64,000 nucleotides of DNA, taken from positions 62,001-126,000 of the forward strand of contig NZ_JAQFVG010000307.1 in the NCBI RefSeq assembly GCF_029439455.1, read 5' to 3'. Shown piece by piece: positions 17,513 through 27,342 of the stretch. Position 1 is the stretch's first letter. Each line of letters starts with the position of its first letter. A program made the position numbers and the translations under genes. This stretch comes from Caballeronia sp. BR00000012568055. Its GTDB lineage: Bacteria; Pseudomonadota; Gammaproteobacteria; Burkholderiales; Burkholderiaceae. The notes below the pieces were generated by a model that was not told the DNA's origin, made no database searches, and was given only the letters and a program-made list of their open reading frames with translations.

Positions 17513-18532
17513 TCAAACGCCGCAGACTTCTCCATTCCCCGCGATTTCGCGCGCCGCCTTCGCGCCTTCCACTTGCAGCAATTCCGGCAGCGAGACGCCG
17601 TTTTTCGCCGCCGTCACTTCCGCGAGAATCGATACGGCAATTTCCGGCGGCGTCCGGCTGCCGATATAAATCCCCACCGGCCCATGCAGCCGCGCCAGTT
17701 CCGCCTCGCTCAGATCGAACTCCTTTAGCCGCTCGCGCCGCGCCGCGTTATTGCGACGTGAACCGAGCGCGCCGACATAAAACGCTGGCGTCTTCAGCGC
17801 TTCCATCAGCGCGAGATCGTCGAGTTTCGGGTCGTGCGTGAGCGCGATCACCGCGCAGCGTTCGTCGAGCTTCATCTCCATCACGGTGTCGTCGGGCATG
17901 GTTCGAACGATGGTCGTGCCCGCCACGTCCCACTCTTCCGTGTATTCCTCGCGCGGATCGCACACGGTCACCTGATAGTCGAGACCGACCGCGATACTGC
18001 ACAGATACCGTGACAACTGCCCCGCCCCAATCACCAGCATGCGATAACGCGGTCCGTGAATGGTCAGCAGACGGTTGTCGTCGAAAAGCACGCCATCCGT
18101 GGCTTGCGCAGCTTCGAGCCGCGCGACGCCGGTTTTCATATCGAGCGTGCGCGCGACCAGCTTGCCGGCTTCCACCGCCGCACACAGCTCCGCGATGCCG
18201 CTCTCATGCGTCAACGGCTCCAGCACGAGCTGGATGGTGCCGCCGCACGGCAGCCCGAAGCGATGCGCCTCTTCCGCGCTGATCCCATACTTCACCGCTT
18301 CCGGAAGCACTTGTTCGATGCCCCGCTGCCGCACGCGCTCGATCAAATCATCTTCGATACACCCGCCCGACACCGAGCCGACCACGTGCCCGTCCTCACG
18401 CACCGCGAGCATCGCGCCTTCGGGACGCGGCGACGAGCCCCACGTCTTCACCACCGTCACCAGCAGTACGCGTTTGCCCTCTGCGAGCCATCGCGCGCTG
18501 TTCTTCAGGACTTCGAGATCCACGCTGTCCAT
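17513..18532 (-). CDS. XdhC/CoxI family molybdenum-cofactor maturation protein
   Basis: The 339-residue protein has an N-terminal XdhC/CoxI domain (TWGSSPRPEGAML near 30-42, then GSVSGGCIEDDL) and a C-terminal Rossmann domain (MLVIGAGQLSRYL). XdhC binds molybdenum cofactor and promotes its sulfuration before insertion into xanthine dehydrogenase-type enzymes. It is the last gene of the cox operon and overlaps the end of the coxG-like gene by 28 nt, so it very probably serves the CoxSML enzyme upstream. Confidence 0.9.
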   Translation of the reverse strand: MDSVDLEVLKNSARWLAEGKRVLLVTVVKTWGSSPRPEGAMLAVREDGHVVGSVSGGCIEDDLIERVRQRGIEQVLPEAVKYGISAEEAHRFGLPCGGTIQLVLEPLTHESGIAELCAAVEAGKLVARTLDMKTGVARLEAAQATDGVLFDDNRLLTIHGPRYRMLVIGAGQLSRYLCSIAVGLDYQVTVCDPREEYTEEWDVAGTTIVRTMPDDTVMEMKLDERCAVIALTHDPKLDDLALMEALKTPAFYVGALGSRRNNAARRERLKEFDLSEAELARLHGPVGIYIGSRTPPEIAVSILAEVTAAKNGVSLPELLQVEGAKAAREIAGNGEVCGV

Positions 18533-19068
18533 GATTTCTTTCCTTTTTCCTGCGTTTCGCCGCCACTTTCTTGAGCAGCGGAGGCTACATCTTGCGCATC
18601 GGCAACGGATTCGGAATTTCCTGAACCGGCGAGTTGCGCGCTGAATCGTTTGAAAAATTCTGCTGCGATCTTGCGCGCCGCGCCGTCCACGAGACGGGAA
18701 CCGATCTGCGCCAGCTTGCCGCCGACCTGCGCGTTTGCGCTGTAGCTGAGCTTGGTCGTGTCGGCTTCGTCTCCGGGTTCGAGGTTCACTTTCGCGCTGC
18801 CTTTGCTGAAGCCCGCCGCGCCGCCTTGCCCTTCGAAGACGATGGTGTACGTGTGCGGCGCGTCGATTTCCGTCAGTTCCATGCGGCCCTTGAAGCGTGC
18901 CTTGACCGGGCCGACGGCGGCAGTCATCCCGACGTTATAGGCATTTTCGCCGTCTGCTTCGATGCTGTCGCAGCCGGGAATGCACGCCTTCAGAATCGAC
19001 GTGTCGTTGAGCGCTTCCCACGCGCGTTGCTGCGGCACCGGCAGCGTGTGCGTTTCGGTCAGTTCCAT
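18505..19068 (-). CDS. coxG: CoxG-like SRPBCC protein
   Basis: The 187-residue product begins METLTETHTL-like (MELTETHTLPVPQQRAWEAL) and is a single START/SRPBCC domain of the CoxG family to about residue 145, then a low-complexity Ser/Ala/Glu tail ending KKSWTAWISKS. CoxG is a membrane-recruiting accessory factor of carbon monoxide dehydrogenase-type enzymes; a membrane anchor is not evident here. It overlaps the VWA gene by 10 nt and the xdhC gene by 28 nt. Confidence 0.88.
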   Translation of the reverse strand: MELTETHTLPVPQQRAWEALNDTSILKACIPGCDSIEADGENAYNVGMTAAVGPVKARFKGRMELTEIDAPHTYTIVFEGQGGAAGFSKGSAKVNLEPGDEADTTKLSYSANAQVGGKLAQIGSRLVDGAARKIAAEFFKRFSAQLAGSGNSESVADAQDVASAAQESGGETQEKGKKSWTAWISKS

Positions 19069-20252
19069 CGCATGTCTCCTTTATGGCGTCCTTTATGCCG
19101 TGACAGCGCGGCGAGTTCGCGTCCTACGGCGCTCAGACTGTCGAGGTTGTGCGCCGCGAGCATCGCATCAACGTGCGGCAGGATCGCGCGCACGCCTCGC
19201 GCGCGCGGCGTGAAATCAGCAAATCGAAGCAGCGGATTGAGCCATACCAGCCGATGCGCAAAGCGCGCGAGCCGCTGCATTTCGGTATCGAGTACGTCGA
19301 TGGCTTCGTGATCGAGGCCATCGGTGACGAGCAGCACGCTTGCACGACCCGATAGCACGCGCCGCGCCCAGCGCCGATTGAACTCCGCCAGCGCCGCGCC
19401 AATACGCGTGCCGCCCGACCAGTCCGCGACGTTCTGCCCGAGCGCGGCAATGGCGATATCCGGATCGCGTTCGCGCAAGGCGCGCGTGGCGTTGGTCAGC
19501 CGCGTGCCGAACAGAAACACCTGCAAACGTTCCCGCGATTGCAACAGCGCGTGGCAAAAGTAGAGGACCGCGCGCGAGTACGCGCTCATCGAACCGGAGA
19601 TGTCGAGCAGCAAAACGAGCGGCGGACGGCGCTCCGCGACCGCGCGATATTTCCACACGGTCCAGTCGCCGCCCGAGCGCACCGCATGACGCGCGCTCGC
19701 TTTCAGATCGGCATGCGTGCCGCGCGATGCCGCTTTCAGCCGACGCGTGCGCTCCGTCGCCAGCGGCAGCCGATGCGCGCGAATCTGATGCCGCAGCGTG
19801 CGCCATTCATCGGCGGTAAGCGTGTCGAAATCGCGATGATTCAGGCGTTCGGAGGCGCTGAAGCTGAGCTTCGCGTTTATCTCGGCCGTCTGTTCCTGCG
19901 GCGGAGAAGCCCGTGACGCGGCGTGAACAGCCAACGCATCGGCCAAACGGTTATTGCGCTTCGGCGGCGGCATGCCGTTCGTCACCTTCGGCAGCAGCAG
20001 CGCGCGCAGCTTGCCTTCCCAATCCGGATCGCGCCAGAAAAGATCGAAGGCGGCGTCGAAGATATTGCGTTCGTCGTTGGCGTGGACCAGCAAACAGGCG
20101 AGCGTCGCGCGCACATCGTCGCGGCGGCGCAAGTCGATAAAGCGCAGCGCTTCGAGCGCATCGACGGCGTGCGCGGGCGACATGCCGAGTCCCGCGCCAC
20201 GCAGCAAGCGCACGAAATGCACGACATTGCGGGCGAACGCGTCCGTCGTCAT
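19059..20252 (-). CDS. coxE: VWA-domain protein, CoxE-like
   Basis: I use the ATG at 20252, which overlaps the MoxR stop as ATGA; it gives 397 residues. The N-terminal half is helical and CoxE-specific; the C-terminal half is a von Willebrand A domain with the MIDAS motif DISGSMS in LLLDISGSMSAYSR and the following strands LQVFLFGTRL and ASVLLVTDGLD. CoxE works with the AAA+ ATPase CoxD to assemble the molybdenum-copper or molybdenum active site of CODH-type enzymes. The frame is open upstream to 20570, but this part is a shadow of coxD. Confidence 0.88.
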   Translation of the reverse strand: MTTDAFARNVVHFVRLLRGAGLGMSPAHAVDALEALRFIDLRRRDDVRATLACLLVHANDERNIFDAAFDLFWRDPDWEGKLRALLLPKVTNGMPPPKRNNRLADALAVHAASRASPPQEQTAEINAKLSFSASERLNHRDFDTLTADEWRTLRHQIRAHRLPLATERTRRLKAASRGTHADLKASARHAVRSGGDWTVWKYRAVAERRPPLVLLLDISGSMSAYSRAVLYFCHALLQSRERLQVFLFGTRLTNATRALRERDPDIAIAALGQNVADWSGGTRIGAALAEFNRRWARRVLSGRASVLLVTDGLDHEAIDVLDTEMQRLARFAHRLVWLNPLLRFADFTPRARGVRAILPHVDAMLAAHNLDSLSAVGRELAALSRHKGRHKGDMRWN

Positions 20253-21136
20253 GGCGATGGCGACGCCGCGAGACATTGCGCGAGCGTGTCCGCATCCATG
20301 CGCGCGAGATCGTCCTGATACTTCAGCAGCACGCCCAGCGTGTTCTGCACCGATTGCGGATCGAGTTCGGACACGGACAAGGCCGCAAGCGCACGGCACC
20401 AGTCGATGGTTTCCGCCACGCCCGGCGCCTTGAACAAATCCAGCGTGCGCAACGCGTGCACGAACGCAACCGCCTTCGTCTGCAACGCGTGGCTCGCTTC
20501 CGGCGCGCGCGCCGCGACAATCGCCAGTTCCACCTCGCGCTCCGGATAGCCGATCCACTGGTACAAGCATCGCCGCTTCAGCGCATCGTGCACTTCGCGT
20601 GTGCGATTCGACGTCATCACGACGAGCGGCGGATGCGTCGCGCGCACCGTGCCGTATTCGGGAATCGATACCTGAAAGTCCGACAGCAATTCGAGCAGAA
20701 ACGCTTCGAACGGCTCATCGGCGCGATCGATTTCATCGATCAACAAAACGCGGCGCGCATCCACATTCGATGGATCGGGCAGCAAGGCCTGCAACAACGG
20801 CCGCTTCAGCAAAAACTCCTCGCGATACAGCGAGTCATTCGAAGGCGTATCGCCCGATGCTTCCGCCAGCCGCAACGCCATAATCTGACGCGGATAGTCC
20901 CATTCGTACAGCGCGCTCGCCGTATCGAGTCCTTCGTAGCACTGCAGACGCAAGAGCGTCGTGCCGCACAAACCCGCCGCGGCCTTCGCCAGTTCGGTCT
21001 TGCCAACGCCCGGTTCGCCTTCGAGAAACAGCGGACGCTGCATCTTCAAGGCGAGAAAGAGCGCCGTCGCAAGTTCGCGGCTGGCGAAGTATTGCTGCTC
21101 GCGCAGACGCGCGAGCGTTTCATCGATGGATTGCAT
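20249..21136 (-). CDS. coxD: MoxR-type AAA+ ATPase, CoxD-like
   Basis: The 295-residue ATPase has Walker A GEPGVGKTELAK (about 41-52), Walker B LLIDEIDRAD and sensor 1 VVMTSNRTREV, matching MoxR ATPases of the CoxD branch. It partners the VWA protein encoded directly downstream in maturing the hydroxylase. The start follows the coxM stop by 6 nt; a four-base overlap joins it to coxE. Confidence 0.9.
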   Translation of the reverse strand: MQSIDETLARLREQQYFASRELATALFLALKMQRPLFLEGEPGVGKTELAKAAAGLCGTTLLRLQCYEGLDTASALYEWDYPRQIMALRLAEASGDTPSNDSLYREEFLLKRPLLQALLPDPSNVDARRVLLIDEIDRADEPFEAFLLELLSDFQVSIPEYGTVRATHPPLVVMTSNRTREVHDALKRRCLYQWIGYPEREVELAIVAARAPEASHALQTKAVAFVHALRTLDLFKAPGVAETIDWCRALAALSVSELDPQSVQNTLGVLLKYQDDLARMDADTLAQCLAASPSP

Positions 21137-21142
21137 CGCCTT

Positions 21143-21946
21143 TTAAAAGGACATTGCCCGTTCGATTGCGCGGCCCGCGAGCACCGGAATCAGATGCGCG
21201 CGATACACGGCGCTCGCGTGCATGTCGTCGTTGAGGTCGTCGGGCGCGATGGTCACGCTGCGCGCGGACGCCACCGAAAAGTCCTTCGATAACGCCGCTT
21301 CCAGTTCCTTCGCCCTGAACACGGAAGACGCCGCGCCCGTCACGCCGACGCGCACGGCTCCGTCCTTGTGCTTCGCGACGAACACGCCGACCAGCGCGAA
21401 GTGCGACGCCGGATTGCGAAACTTCTCGTAGCCCGCGCGCTCGGCCAGCGGAAACTCGACCGCGACAATCAGTTCATCGGGTTCCAGCGCGGTCTCGTAC
21501 ATGCCAAGGAAAAAATCGTCCGCGCCGATGCGTCTGCGGTCGGTCACCACCGTCGCGTTCAACGCGAGCACGGCGGACGGATAGCACGCGGCCGGATCGT
21601 CGTTGGCGAGCGAGCCGCCGATGGTGCCGCGCTCGCGTACTTGCCGATCGCCGATGCGTCCGGCAAGGTCCGCGAGTCCGGGCAACGCGCGCTTCACATC
21701 ATCGTTCGATGCAACCGCCGCGTGACACATCGCGCCGCCGATGGTCAGCGTATCGCCGCTCAGCGACACGCTTTTCATCGACGCGATACGCGTGACGTCG
21801 ATCAGCGCGGAAGGTTGCGCGAGGCGCAAACGCATGGTCGGCAACAAACTTTGGCCACCGGCGAGATACTTCGCTTCGCCATCGGATGCGAGCGCGGCGA
21901 CGGCCGCTTGCGCCTGATCCGGCCTTTGATAATCGAATGAATACAT
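21143..21946 (-). CDS. coxM: FAD-binding medium subunit of a CODH/xanthine-dehydrogenase-type hydroxylase (CoxM)
   Basis: The 267-residue subunit shows both FAD signatures of the family: LAGGQSLLPTMRLR (about 29-42) and RGTIGGSLANDDPAACYP (about 106-123). It takes electrons from the [2Fe-2S] small subunit and passes them to the acceptor. Downstream it is 6 nt from coxD; upstream it is 20 nt from coxL with GAGGAGATCACGCC before its ATG. Confidence 0.92.
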   Translation of the reverse strand: MYSFDYQRPDQAQAAVAALASDGEAKYLAGGQSLLPTMRLRLAQPSALIDVTRIASMKSVSLSGDTLTIGGAMCHAAVASNDDVKRALPGLADLAGRIGDRQVRERGTIGGSLANDDPAACYPSAVLALNATVVTDRRRIGADDFFLGMYETALEPDELIVAVEFPLAERAGYEKFRNPASHFALVGVFVAKHKDGAVRVGVTGAASSVFRAKELEAALSKDFSVASARSVTIAPDDLNDDMHASAVYRAHLIPVLAGRAIERAMSF

Positions 21947-21966
21947 GGCGTGATCTCCTCGGGCGC

Positions 21967-24339
21967 TCAGGCGTTATGCATCGCGGTCCACACGCGATGC
22001 GGCGTCGCAGGCATCTGCAAATCCTTCACGCCGAGCGGCGCGAGGGCATCGAGAATCGCGTTGATGACGGCGGGCGGCGAACCGATCGCGCCCGCTTCGC
22101 CGCAGCCTTTCACGCCGAGCGGGTTATGCGTGCACGGCGTGCCTTTCGCCGTTTCCACCGTGAAGTTCGGCAGGTCGATGGCGTGCGGCATCGCGTAATC
22201 CATGAACGAGCCGGAAAGCAACTGGCCGCTTTCCTTGTCGTACACACAGCGCTCCAGCATCGCCTGACCGATGCCTTGCGCGAGTCCGCCATGCACTTGT
22301 CCTTCGACGATCATCGGATTGATGACGTTGCCGAAGTCATCGACCGCCGTGAATTGCTGGATGCGCGTTTCGCCGGTGTCCTGATCGACTTCGACTTCGC
22401 AAATGTACGCGCCGGACGGATACGTGAAGTTGGTCGGATCGTAGAAAGCGTTTTCGTTGAGGCCGGGTTCGAGCTTGTCGAGCGGGAAGTTGTGCGGCAC
22501 GTACGCCGCGAGCGACACATCGACAAACGTCTTCGTCCGATCCGTGCCCGCGACGCGGAACACGCCATTCTCGAACTCGATATCTTCCGCCGATGCCTCC
22601 ATCAGATGCGCGGCGATTTTCTTGGCTTTGGCTTCGACTTTATCGAGCGCTTTCATGATCGCGGAACCGCCGACCGATATCGAACGCGAGCCGTACGTGC
22701 CCATGCCGAACGGAATACGCCCGGTGTCGCCGTGAATCACTTCGACGTTTTCTATCGCGATGCCGAGCCGATCCGCGACGACTTGCGCAAAGGTCGTTTC
22801 GTGCCCTTGTCCGTGGCTGTGCGATCCGGTGAAGACGGTGACCGAGCCGGTCGGATGCACGCGCACTTCGCCCGCTTCGAACAAGCCCGCACGTGCGCCC
22901 AACGCGCCCGCCACGTTCGATGGCGCGAGTCCGCATGCTTCGATGTAGCACGAGTAACCGAGTCCTCGGAGCTTGCCGTTCTTCTTCGATTCTTCGCGGC
23001 GTTGCGCGAATCCCGCCACGTCCGCGAGTTCCAACGCGCGATTCAGAATGGCGTCGTAATCGCCAATGTCGTAGGTGAGACCAACCGGCGTCGCGTACGG
23101 AAACTCGCGAATGAAATTGCGACGTCTTAGCTCGACCGGATCGATATTCAATTCGCGCGCCGCCGTTTCGACCAATCGCTCGACCACGTACGTCGCTTCC
23201 GGGCGACCCGCGCCGCGATAGGCATCGACGGGAACGGTGTTGGTGAAGACCGCTTTCACTTCGGCGTAGATCGCGGGCGTGGCGTATTGGCCGGCCAGCA
23301 GCGTCGCGTAAAGCACGGTCGGAATCGACGACGCGAACGTGGACAAATACGCGCCCATGTTCGCCGTCGTATGCACACGCATGCCGATAAATTTGCCATC
23401 CTTATCGAGTGCGAGTTCGGCTTTGGTAACGTGATCGCGGCCGTGCGCATCGGAGAGAAAGGCTTCGGAACGCTCGGCCGTCCACTTGATCGGACGCCCC
23501 ACTTTTTTCGATGCCCACGTCAGCGCGACATCTTCCGCATACAGAAAGATCTTCGAGCCAAAACCGCCGCCGACGTCCGGCGCAATCACGCGCAACTTCG
23601 ATTCCGGCAGCGACAACACGAACGCCGCCATCAGCAAGCGTTCGACGTGCGGATTCTGATTGGCGACGTAGACCGTATAACTTTCGTCGTGCTTCGAATA
23701 GCTCGCGTTCACGGCGCGCGGTTCGATCGCGTTCGGCACCAGGCGTTGATTGACGATATCGAGCGTCGTCACGTGCGCGGCTTGCGCGAAGGCGGCATCG
23801 GTGGCGGCTTTATCGCCATGGCCCCAGTTGTAGCAGACGTTGTTCGGCACGCTGTCGTGGATGAGCGGCTGGCCTTCGTTCGATGCGCTCGCGGTATCGA
23901 CGGTGGCGGGCAACACGTCGTAATTCACCTCGATCAGTTCGAGCGCGTCCTTCGCTTGCTTGATCGATTCGGCCACGACGAGCGCCACCTGATCGCCCAC
24001 ATGCAGCACCTTGTCATGCGCGATCACCGGATGCGGCGGCTCGTGCATCGGCGAGCCATCGGTGCTGTGAATCAGCCAGCCGCACGGCAATCCGCCGACG
24101 TTCTCGCCCGCCAGATCCTTACCGGTGAAAATGGCGATTACGCCGGGCGACTTGAGCGCCGCATCGAGATCGATCTTGCCGATCTTCGCGTGCGCGTGCG
24201 GCGAGCGCAGAAACACGCCGTAGCTTTGCTGCGGCAGCACGACATCGTCCGTGTACTGGCCCGCGCCCGTCAGAAATCGATAGTCTTCCTTGCGCTTCAC
24301 ACCAGCGCCGATCATTTTGTGTTGCTCAGGGGCATTCAT
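21967..24339 (-). CDS. coxL: Molybdopterin-binding large subunit, form II CoxL-like
   Basis: The 790-residue catalytic subunit is full length. [10 protein letters not shown] (molybdopterin contact), [14 protein letters not shown] (about 369-382) and near the C-terminus [17 protein letters not shown] with the catalytic Glu are visible. The active-site loop reads AYRGAGR, as in form II or 'putative' CO dehydrogenases and related aldehyde/purine-type hydroxylases; true form I CO dehydrogenases have AYxCSFR with a copper-binding Cys. So CO oxidation is doubtful and the natural substrate is unknown. AAAGGAGACC precedes the ATG. It lies between coxS and coxM. Confidence 0.92.
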   Translation of the reverse strand: MNAPEQHKMIGAGVKRKEDYRFLTGAGQYTDDVVLPQQSYGVFLRSPHAHAKIGKIDLDAALKSPGVIAIFTGKDLAGENVGGLPCGWLIHSTDGSPMHEPPHPVIAHDKVLHVGDQVALVVAESIKQAKDALELIEVNYDVLPATVDTASASNEGQPLIHDSVPNNVCYNWGHGDKAATDAAFAQAAHVTTLDIVNQRLVPNAIEPRAVNASYSKHDESYTVYVANQNPHVERLLMAAFVLSLPESKLRVIAPDVGGGFGSKIFLYAEDVALTWASKKVGRPIKWTAERSEAFLSDAHGRDHVTKAELALDKDGKFIGMRVHTTANMGAYLSTFASSIPTVLYATLLAGQYATPAIYAEVKAVFTNTVPVDAYRGAGRPEATYVVERLVETAARELNIDPVELRRRNFIREFPYATPVGLTYDIGDYDAILNRALELADVAGFAQRREESKKNGKLRGLGYSCYIEACGLAPSNVAGALGARAGLFEAGEVRVHPTGSVTVFTGSHSHGQGHETTFAQVVADRLGIAIENVEVIHGDTGRIPFGMGTYGSRSISVGGSAIMKALDKVEAKAKKIAAHLMEASAEDIEFENGVFRVAGTDRTKTFVDVSLAAYVPHNFPLDKLEPGLNENAFYDPTNFTYPSGAYICEVEVDQDTGETRIQQFTAVDDFGNVINPMIVEGQVHGGLAQGIGQAMLERCVYDKESGQLLSGSFMDYAMPHAIDLPNFTVETAKGTPCTHNPLGVKGCGEAGAIGSPPAVINAILDALAPLGVKDLQMPATPHRVWTAMHNA

Positions 24340-24397
24340 CGCGGTCTCCTTTCCGACAAGGCGCGATACATCGTTTGGATGAGATTGGGTTCGCGAG

Positions 24398-24874
24398 TCA
24401 GGCGCCGGCTTTCATGCCCTGCGCGCCCTGCATGACCGCTTTGACGATGTTGTGATAGCCCGTACAGCGACACAGATTGCCGTCGAGCTGTTCACGCACT
24501 TCTTCTTCGGAGAGTCCCGGCGATTGCGCCGCCAGCGCGCTCGCGCTCATCACCATGCCGGGCGTACAGAAGCCGCATTGCAGACCATGGCATTCCTTGA
24601 ACGCTGCCTGCATCGGATGAAGCTGGCCGTCCTTCGACATGCCTTCGATGGTCGTCACGCTCATTCCGTCCGCCTGCGCGGCAAGAATGTTGCACGACTT
24701 GATCGCGCGGCCTTCGAGATGCACCGTGCACGCGCCGCACTGCGCGGTATCGCAGCCGATATGCGTGCCGGTCAGGCGGAGTTCTTCGCGTAGAAATTGA
24801 ACGAGCAGGACGTGCGGTTCGACGGTGGCGGTCACGGGTTTGCCGTTGACCGTCAGGCTGATGCTGAGCGCCAT
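24398..24874 (-). CDS. coxS: [2Fe-2S] small subunit of the CoxSML hydroxylase
   Basis: The 158-residue subunit carries an N-terminal plant-type ferredoxin cluster ([16 protein letters not shown], plus SCN about 15 residues on) and a C-terminal helical cluster domain ([11 protein letters not shown] and CRCTGY). I prefer the ATG at 24874 with AGGAGACAGTGAAA just upstream over the GTG six bases earlier, which would sit only 3 nt from the AGGAG. It is the first gene of the seven-gene operon coxS-coxL-coxM-coxD-coxE-coxG-xdhC. Confidence 0.92.
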   Translation of the reverse strand: MALSISLTVNGKPVTATVEPHVLLVQFLREELRLTGTHIGCDTAQCGACTVHLEGRAIKSCNILAAQADGMSVTTIEGMSKDGQLHPMQAAFKECHGLQCGFCTPGMVMSASALAAQSPGLSEEEVREQLDGNLCRCTGYHNIVKAVMQGAQGMKAGA

Positions 24875-25041
24875 TTTCACTGTCTCCTAGGGGGATAGAC
24901 CGGCCTCACGCGCCCGACAACACATCCTGAGCGCGAGGCTGGGATTTCGTGTATGCGTTTTTGTGACAACGAGTAAAACACAAATCCGCCGATGCCGCCA
25001 ATCGGGGCGCACGCGTGTGCGGGAATCGCGCGCCAATGAAA

Positions 25042-25063
25042 AACGCCGCCCGGAGGCGGCGTT
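25042..25063. terminator. Terminator after the amino acid permease gene
   Basis: Perfect 9-bp stem AACGCCGCC / GGCGGCGTT with a CGGA loop and an A-run on the left, giving a T-run on the minus strand. It lies 15 nt beyond the permease stop. Confidence 0.8.
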
Positions 25064-25077
25064 GTTTCTGTGCTCTT

Positions 25078-26508
25078 TCAGTGCGTTGCGACGTTGCTTT
25101 CGCTCGTCACCGCCGCTTCGCCTTGCGCGAGCTTCGAATGACGGCGCGAATACACGAAGTAGATCGCCAGGCCAATCACCAGCCACGCGATGAAGGCAAT
25201 CCACGTCACCGGCTGAAGATTGACCATCAGGAACAGGCAGGCCGCGACGGCAAGAATGGGCACGACCGGCACGCCGGGGCAACGGAACGCGCGCGGCAGT
25301 TCCGGATGCGTGCGGCGCAGAATCAGCACGGCGATCGATACCATCGAAAACGCCGCGAGCGTGCCGATATTGATCAGTTCGGCCAGCACGTCGAGCGGCA
25401 CGACCGCGCCAATCAGCCCGAAGAAAATGCCGACGAACCACGTCGTGAAATGCGGCGTCTTGTAGCGCGGATGCACGCTGGACAGCTTCGCGGGCAGCAA
25501 ACCGTCACGCGACATCGCGAAAATGATGCGCGTCTGGCCGTAGAGCATCACGAGAATGCCGGTCAGCATGCCGAGCACCGCACCGAGATCGATCAGACCG
25601 GCGACCCAATTCTGCCCCGCCACTTTCAGCGCATACGAAACCGGATTCGGAATGCCCGCGAACTGCTGCCACGGCACAATGCCCGTCACCACCGCCGACA
25701 CCGCCACGTACAACACCGCGCAGACCGCCAGCGAACCGATAATGCCGATCGGCAGATCCCGCTTCGGATTCTTCACTTCTTCCGCCGCCGACGACACCGA
25801 ATCGAAGCCGATAAACGCGAAGAACATGATCGCCGCCGCGCCGAACACGCCGGAATAACCCATCGGCATAAACGGATGCCAGTTGGCAGGCGTCACATGA
25901 AACACGCCGACCACGATCACCAGCAACACCACTAACACCTTGATCCCGACCATCACGTTATTCACGCGCGTCGATTCCTTCACGCCGATGGACAGCAGCC
26001 ACGTAATCGCCATCATCACGAGGAAAACGGGCAAATTGAAATACGTAACGTGATGCGGGTCCGCGCCGGGCGCGGCGGTTAGCACGGTCGGCAAATGAAT
26101 GCCGAATCCCGCCAGCAAGGATTGCAGATATCCCGACCAGCCGACCGAAATAGCCGATGTCGCCAGCCCATATTCCAGCATCAAATCCCAGCCGATGATC
26201 CACGCGGCCAGTTCACCGAGCGTGGCGTACGAATACGTATAGATGGAGCCGGCAACCGGAATCGCCGATGCAAATTCGGCATACGCGAGACCCGCAAGCC
26301 CGCACGCGATAGCCGCGACGATAAAGGCCAGCGTCAGCGCCGGTCCGGCTTGCAGCGCGCCTTTTCCGGTGAGCACGAAAATCCCCGTGCCGATAATCGC
26401 GCCGATACCCAGAAACATCAGGTCCATGGCGCCGAGCGATTTCTTGAGTGACGTACTGTGAGCACCGGCCAGCATGTGCTCGATGTTTTTCTTGCGGAAC
26501 AACGACAT
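25078..26508 (-). CDS. APC-superfamily amino acid permease (cationic amino acid transporter type)
   Basis: The 476-residue protein has about 12-13 membrane helices. The first helix carries the APC substrate loop GIGAIIGTGIFVLTG (about 33-47) and helix 6 shows FFAFIGFDSVSSAAEEVKNP, the signature of the CAT/YfnA-like branch. It imports amino acids across the inner membrane; which ones cannot be told. It has its own terminator and a palindrome (26590-26608) about 85 nt before its start. Confidence 0.9.
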   Translation of the reverse strand: MSLFRKKNIEHMLAGAHSTSLKKSLGAMDLMFLGIGAIIGTGIFVLTGKGALQAGPALTLAFIVAAIACGLAGLAYAEFASAIPVAGSIYTYSYATLGELAAWIIGWDLMLEYGLATSAISVGWSGYLQSLLAGFGIHLPTVLTAAPGADPHHVTYFNLPVFLVMMAITWLLSIGVKESTRVNNVMVGIKVLVVLLVIVVGVFHVTPANWHPFMPMGYSGVFGAAAIMFFAFIGFDSVSSAAEEVKNPKRDLPIGIIGSLAVCAVLYVAVSAVVTGIVPWQQFAGIPNPVSYALKVAGQNWVAGLIDLGAVLGMLTGILVMLYGQTRIIFAMSRDGLLPAKLSSVHPRYKTPHFTTWFVGIFFGLIGAVVPLDVLAELINIGTLAAFSMVSIAVLILRRTHPELPRAFRCPGVPVVPILAVAACLFLMVNLQPVTWIAFIAWLVIGLAIYFVYSRRHSKLAQGEAAVTSESNVATH

Positions 26509-26589
26509 TGCGGTGAGTCTCCTATTGGCGCAGTCGGGCGCCCTACTGCTACTTCGGGAAAACCCGACATTTTAGCGGAGACTCAGAGA

Positions 26590-26608
26590 TTGCCCAGTTT
26601 TTGGGCAA
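26590..26608. promoter_or_regulatory. Palindrome upstream of the permease gene
   Basis: TTGCCCA and TGGGCAA form a perfect 7-bp inverted repeat around GTTTT, midway between the response regulator stop (26679) and the permease start (26508). With no T-run on the minus strand it fits an operator better than a terminator; this is a guess. Confidence 0.35.
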
Positions 26609-26678
26609 ATAGCGCACTGTTGCGGTGAATTTTTACCGATTTATCTTGTTCGGGATAAATTTCTGCGTGCGTGTGATG

Positions 26679-27335
26679 TCATCCGGCAATCGCCGGATTC
26701 ATATCGACAAGGCGATTACTCATCACATAGAAGGTAAGCTCGGCGTTATTCGCAAGCTTCATCTTGTCGAGTAAGCGTGCACGATAAACGCTTACCGTTT
26801 TCACAGAAAGCGACAATGCGTTGGCAATGTCGGTCAATCGTTTCCCGGAAGCGAGCATGCAAAGCGTCTGAAACTCGCGATCGGAGAGCTTTTCGTGCGG
26901 CATGCGCTCGGTGTCGAGCGACACGTACGTGGCGAGCGCTTCGGCCATTTCCGGGCTGACGTACTTCCGGCCCGCCGCGACTTGCCGGATCGCGCCGATC
27001 ATCAACGCCGGATCGGCGGTTTTCGGCAGATAGCCCGACGCGCCCGCTTTCAGCGCGCGAACCGCGTATTGATCCTCGCGATACATCGAAAACATCAGCA
27101 CGGGCAGACGCGGCACGTCGCGCTTTACGCGTTTGAGCACATCGAGACCGTTGATATCGGGTAGCGAAATATCGAGCATGGCGACGTCGAAGGCGTCGCG
27201 CGTGGCGAGCGAGAGCGCGTCGCGGCCCGTTTCGGCCTCGATCACGCTCGATGCCGCGCCCACTTCCACCAGCAATTGCGCGACGCCACGGCGCACGATG
27301 GCGTGATCGTCGGCGAGCAGGACTTTGAGCGTCAC
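26679..27335 (-). CDS. NarL/FixJ-family response regulator
   Basis: I use the GTG at 27335 (GAGGCGACT upstream), giving 218 residues. A receiver domain (LLADDHAIVRRGVAQLL, phosphoacceptor Asp in VAMLDISLPDINGLDVL, Lys in YLPKTADPA) precedes a LuxR-type helix-turn-helix (LSDREFQTLCMLASGKRLTD, then LSLSVKTVSVYRARLLDKM). The start is 7 nt beyond the stop of the histidine kinase gene, so the two form a two-component operon. Its targets are unknown; the GTAGGA palindrome at 28382 upstream of the operon is a candidate site. Confidence 0.9.
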   Translation of the reverse strand: MTLKVLLADDHAIVRRGVAQLLVEVGAASSVIEAETGRDALSLATRDAFDVAMLDISLPDINGLDVLKRVKRDVPRLPVLMFSMYREDQYAVRALKAGASGYLPKTADPALMIGAIRQVAAGRKYVSPEMAEALATYVSLDTERMPHEKLSDREFQTLCMLASGKRLTDIANALSLSVKTVSVYRARLLDKMKLANNAELTFYVMSNRLVDMNPAIAG

Positions 27336-27342
27336 AGTCGCC

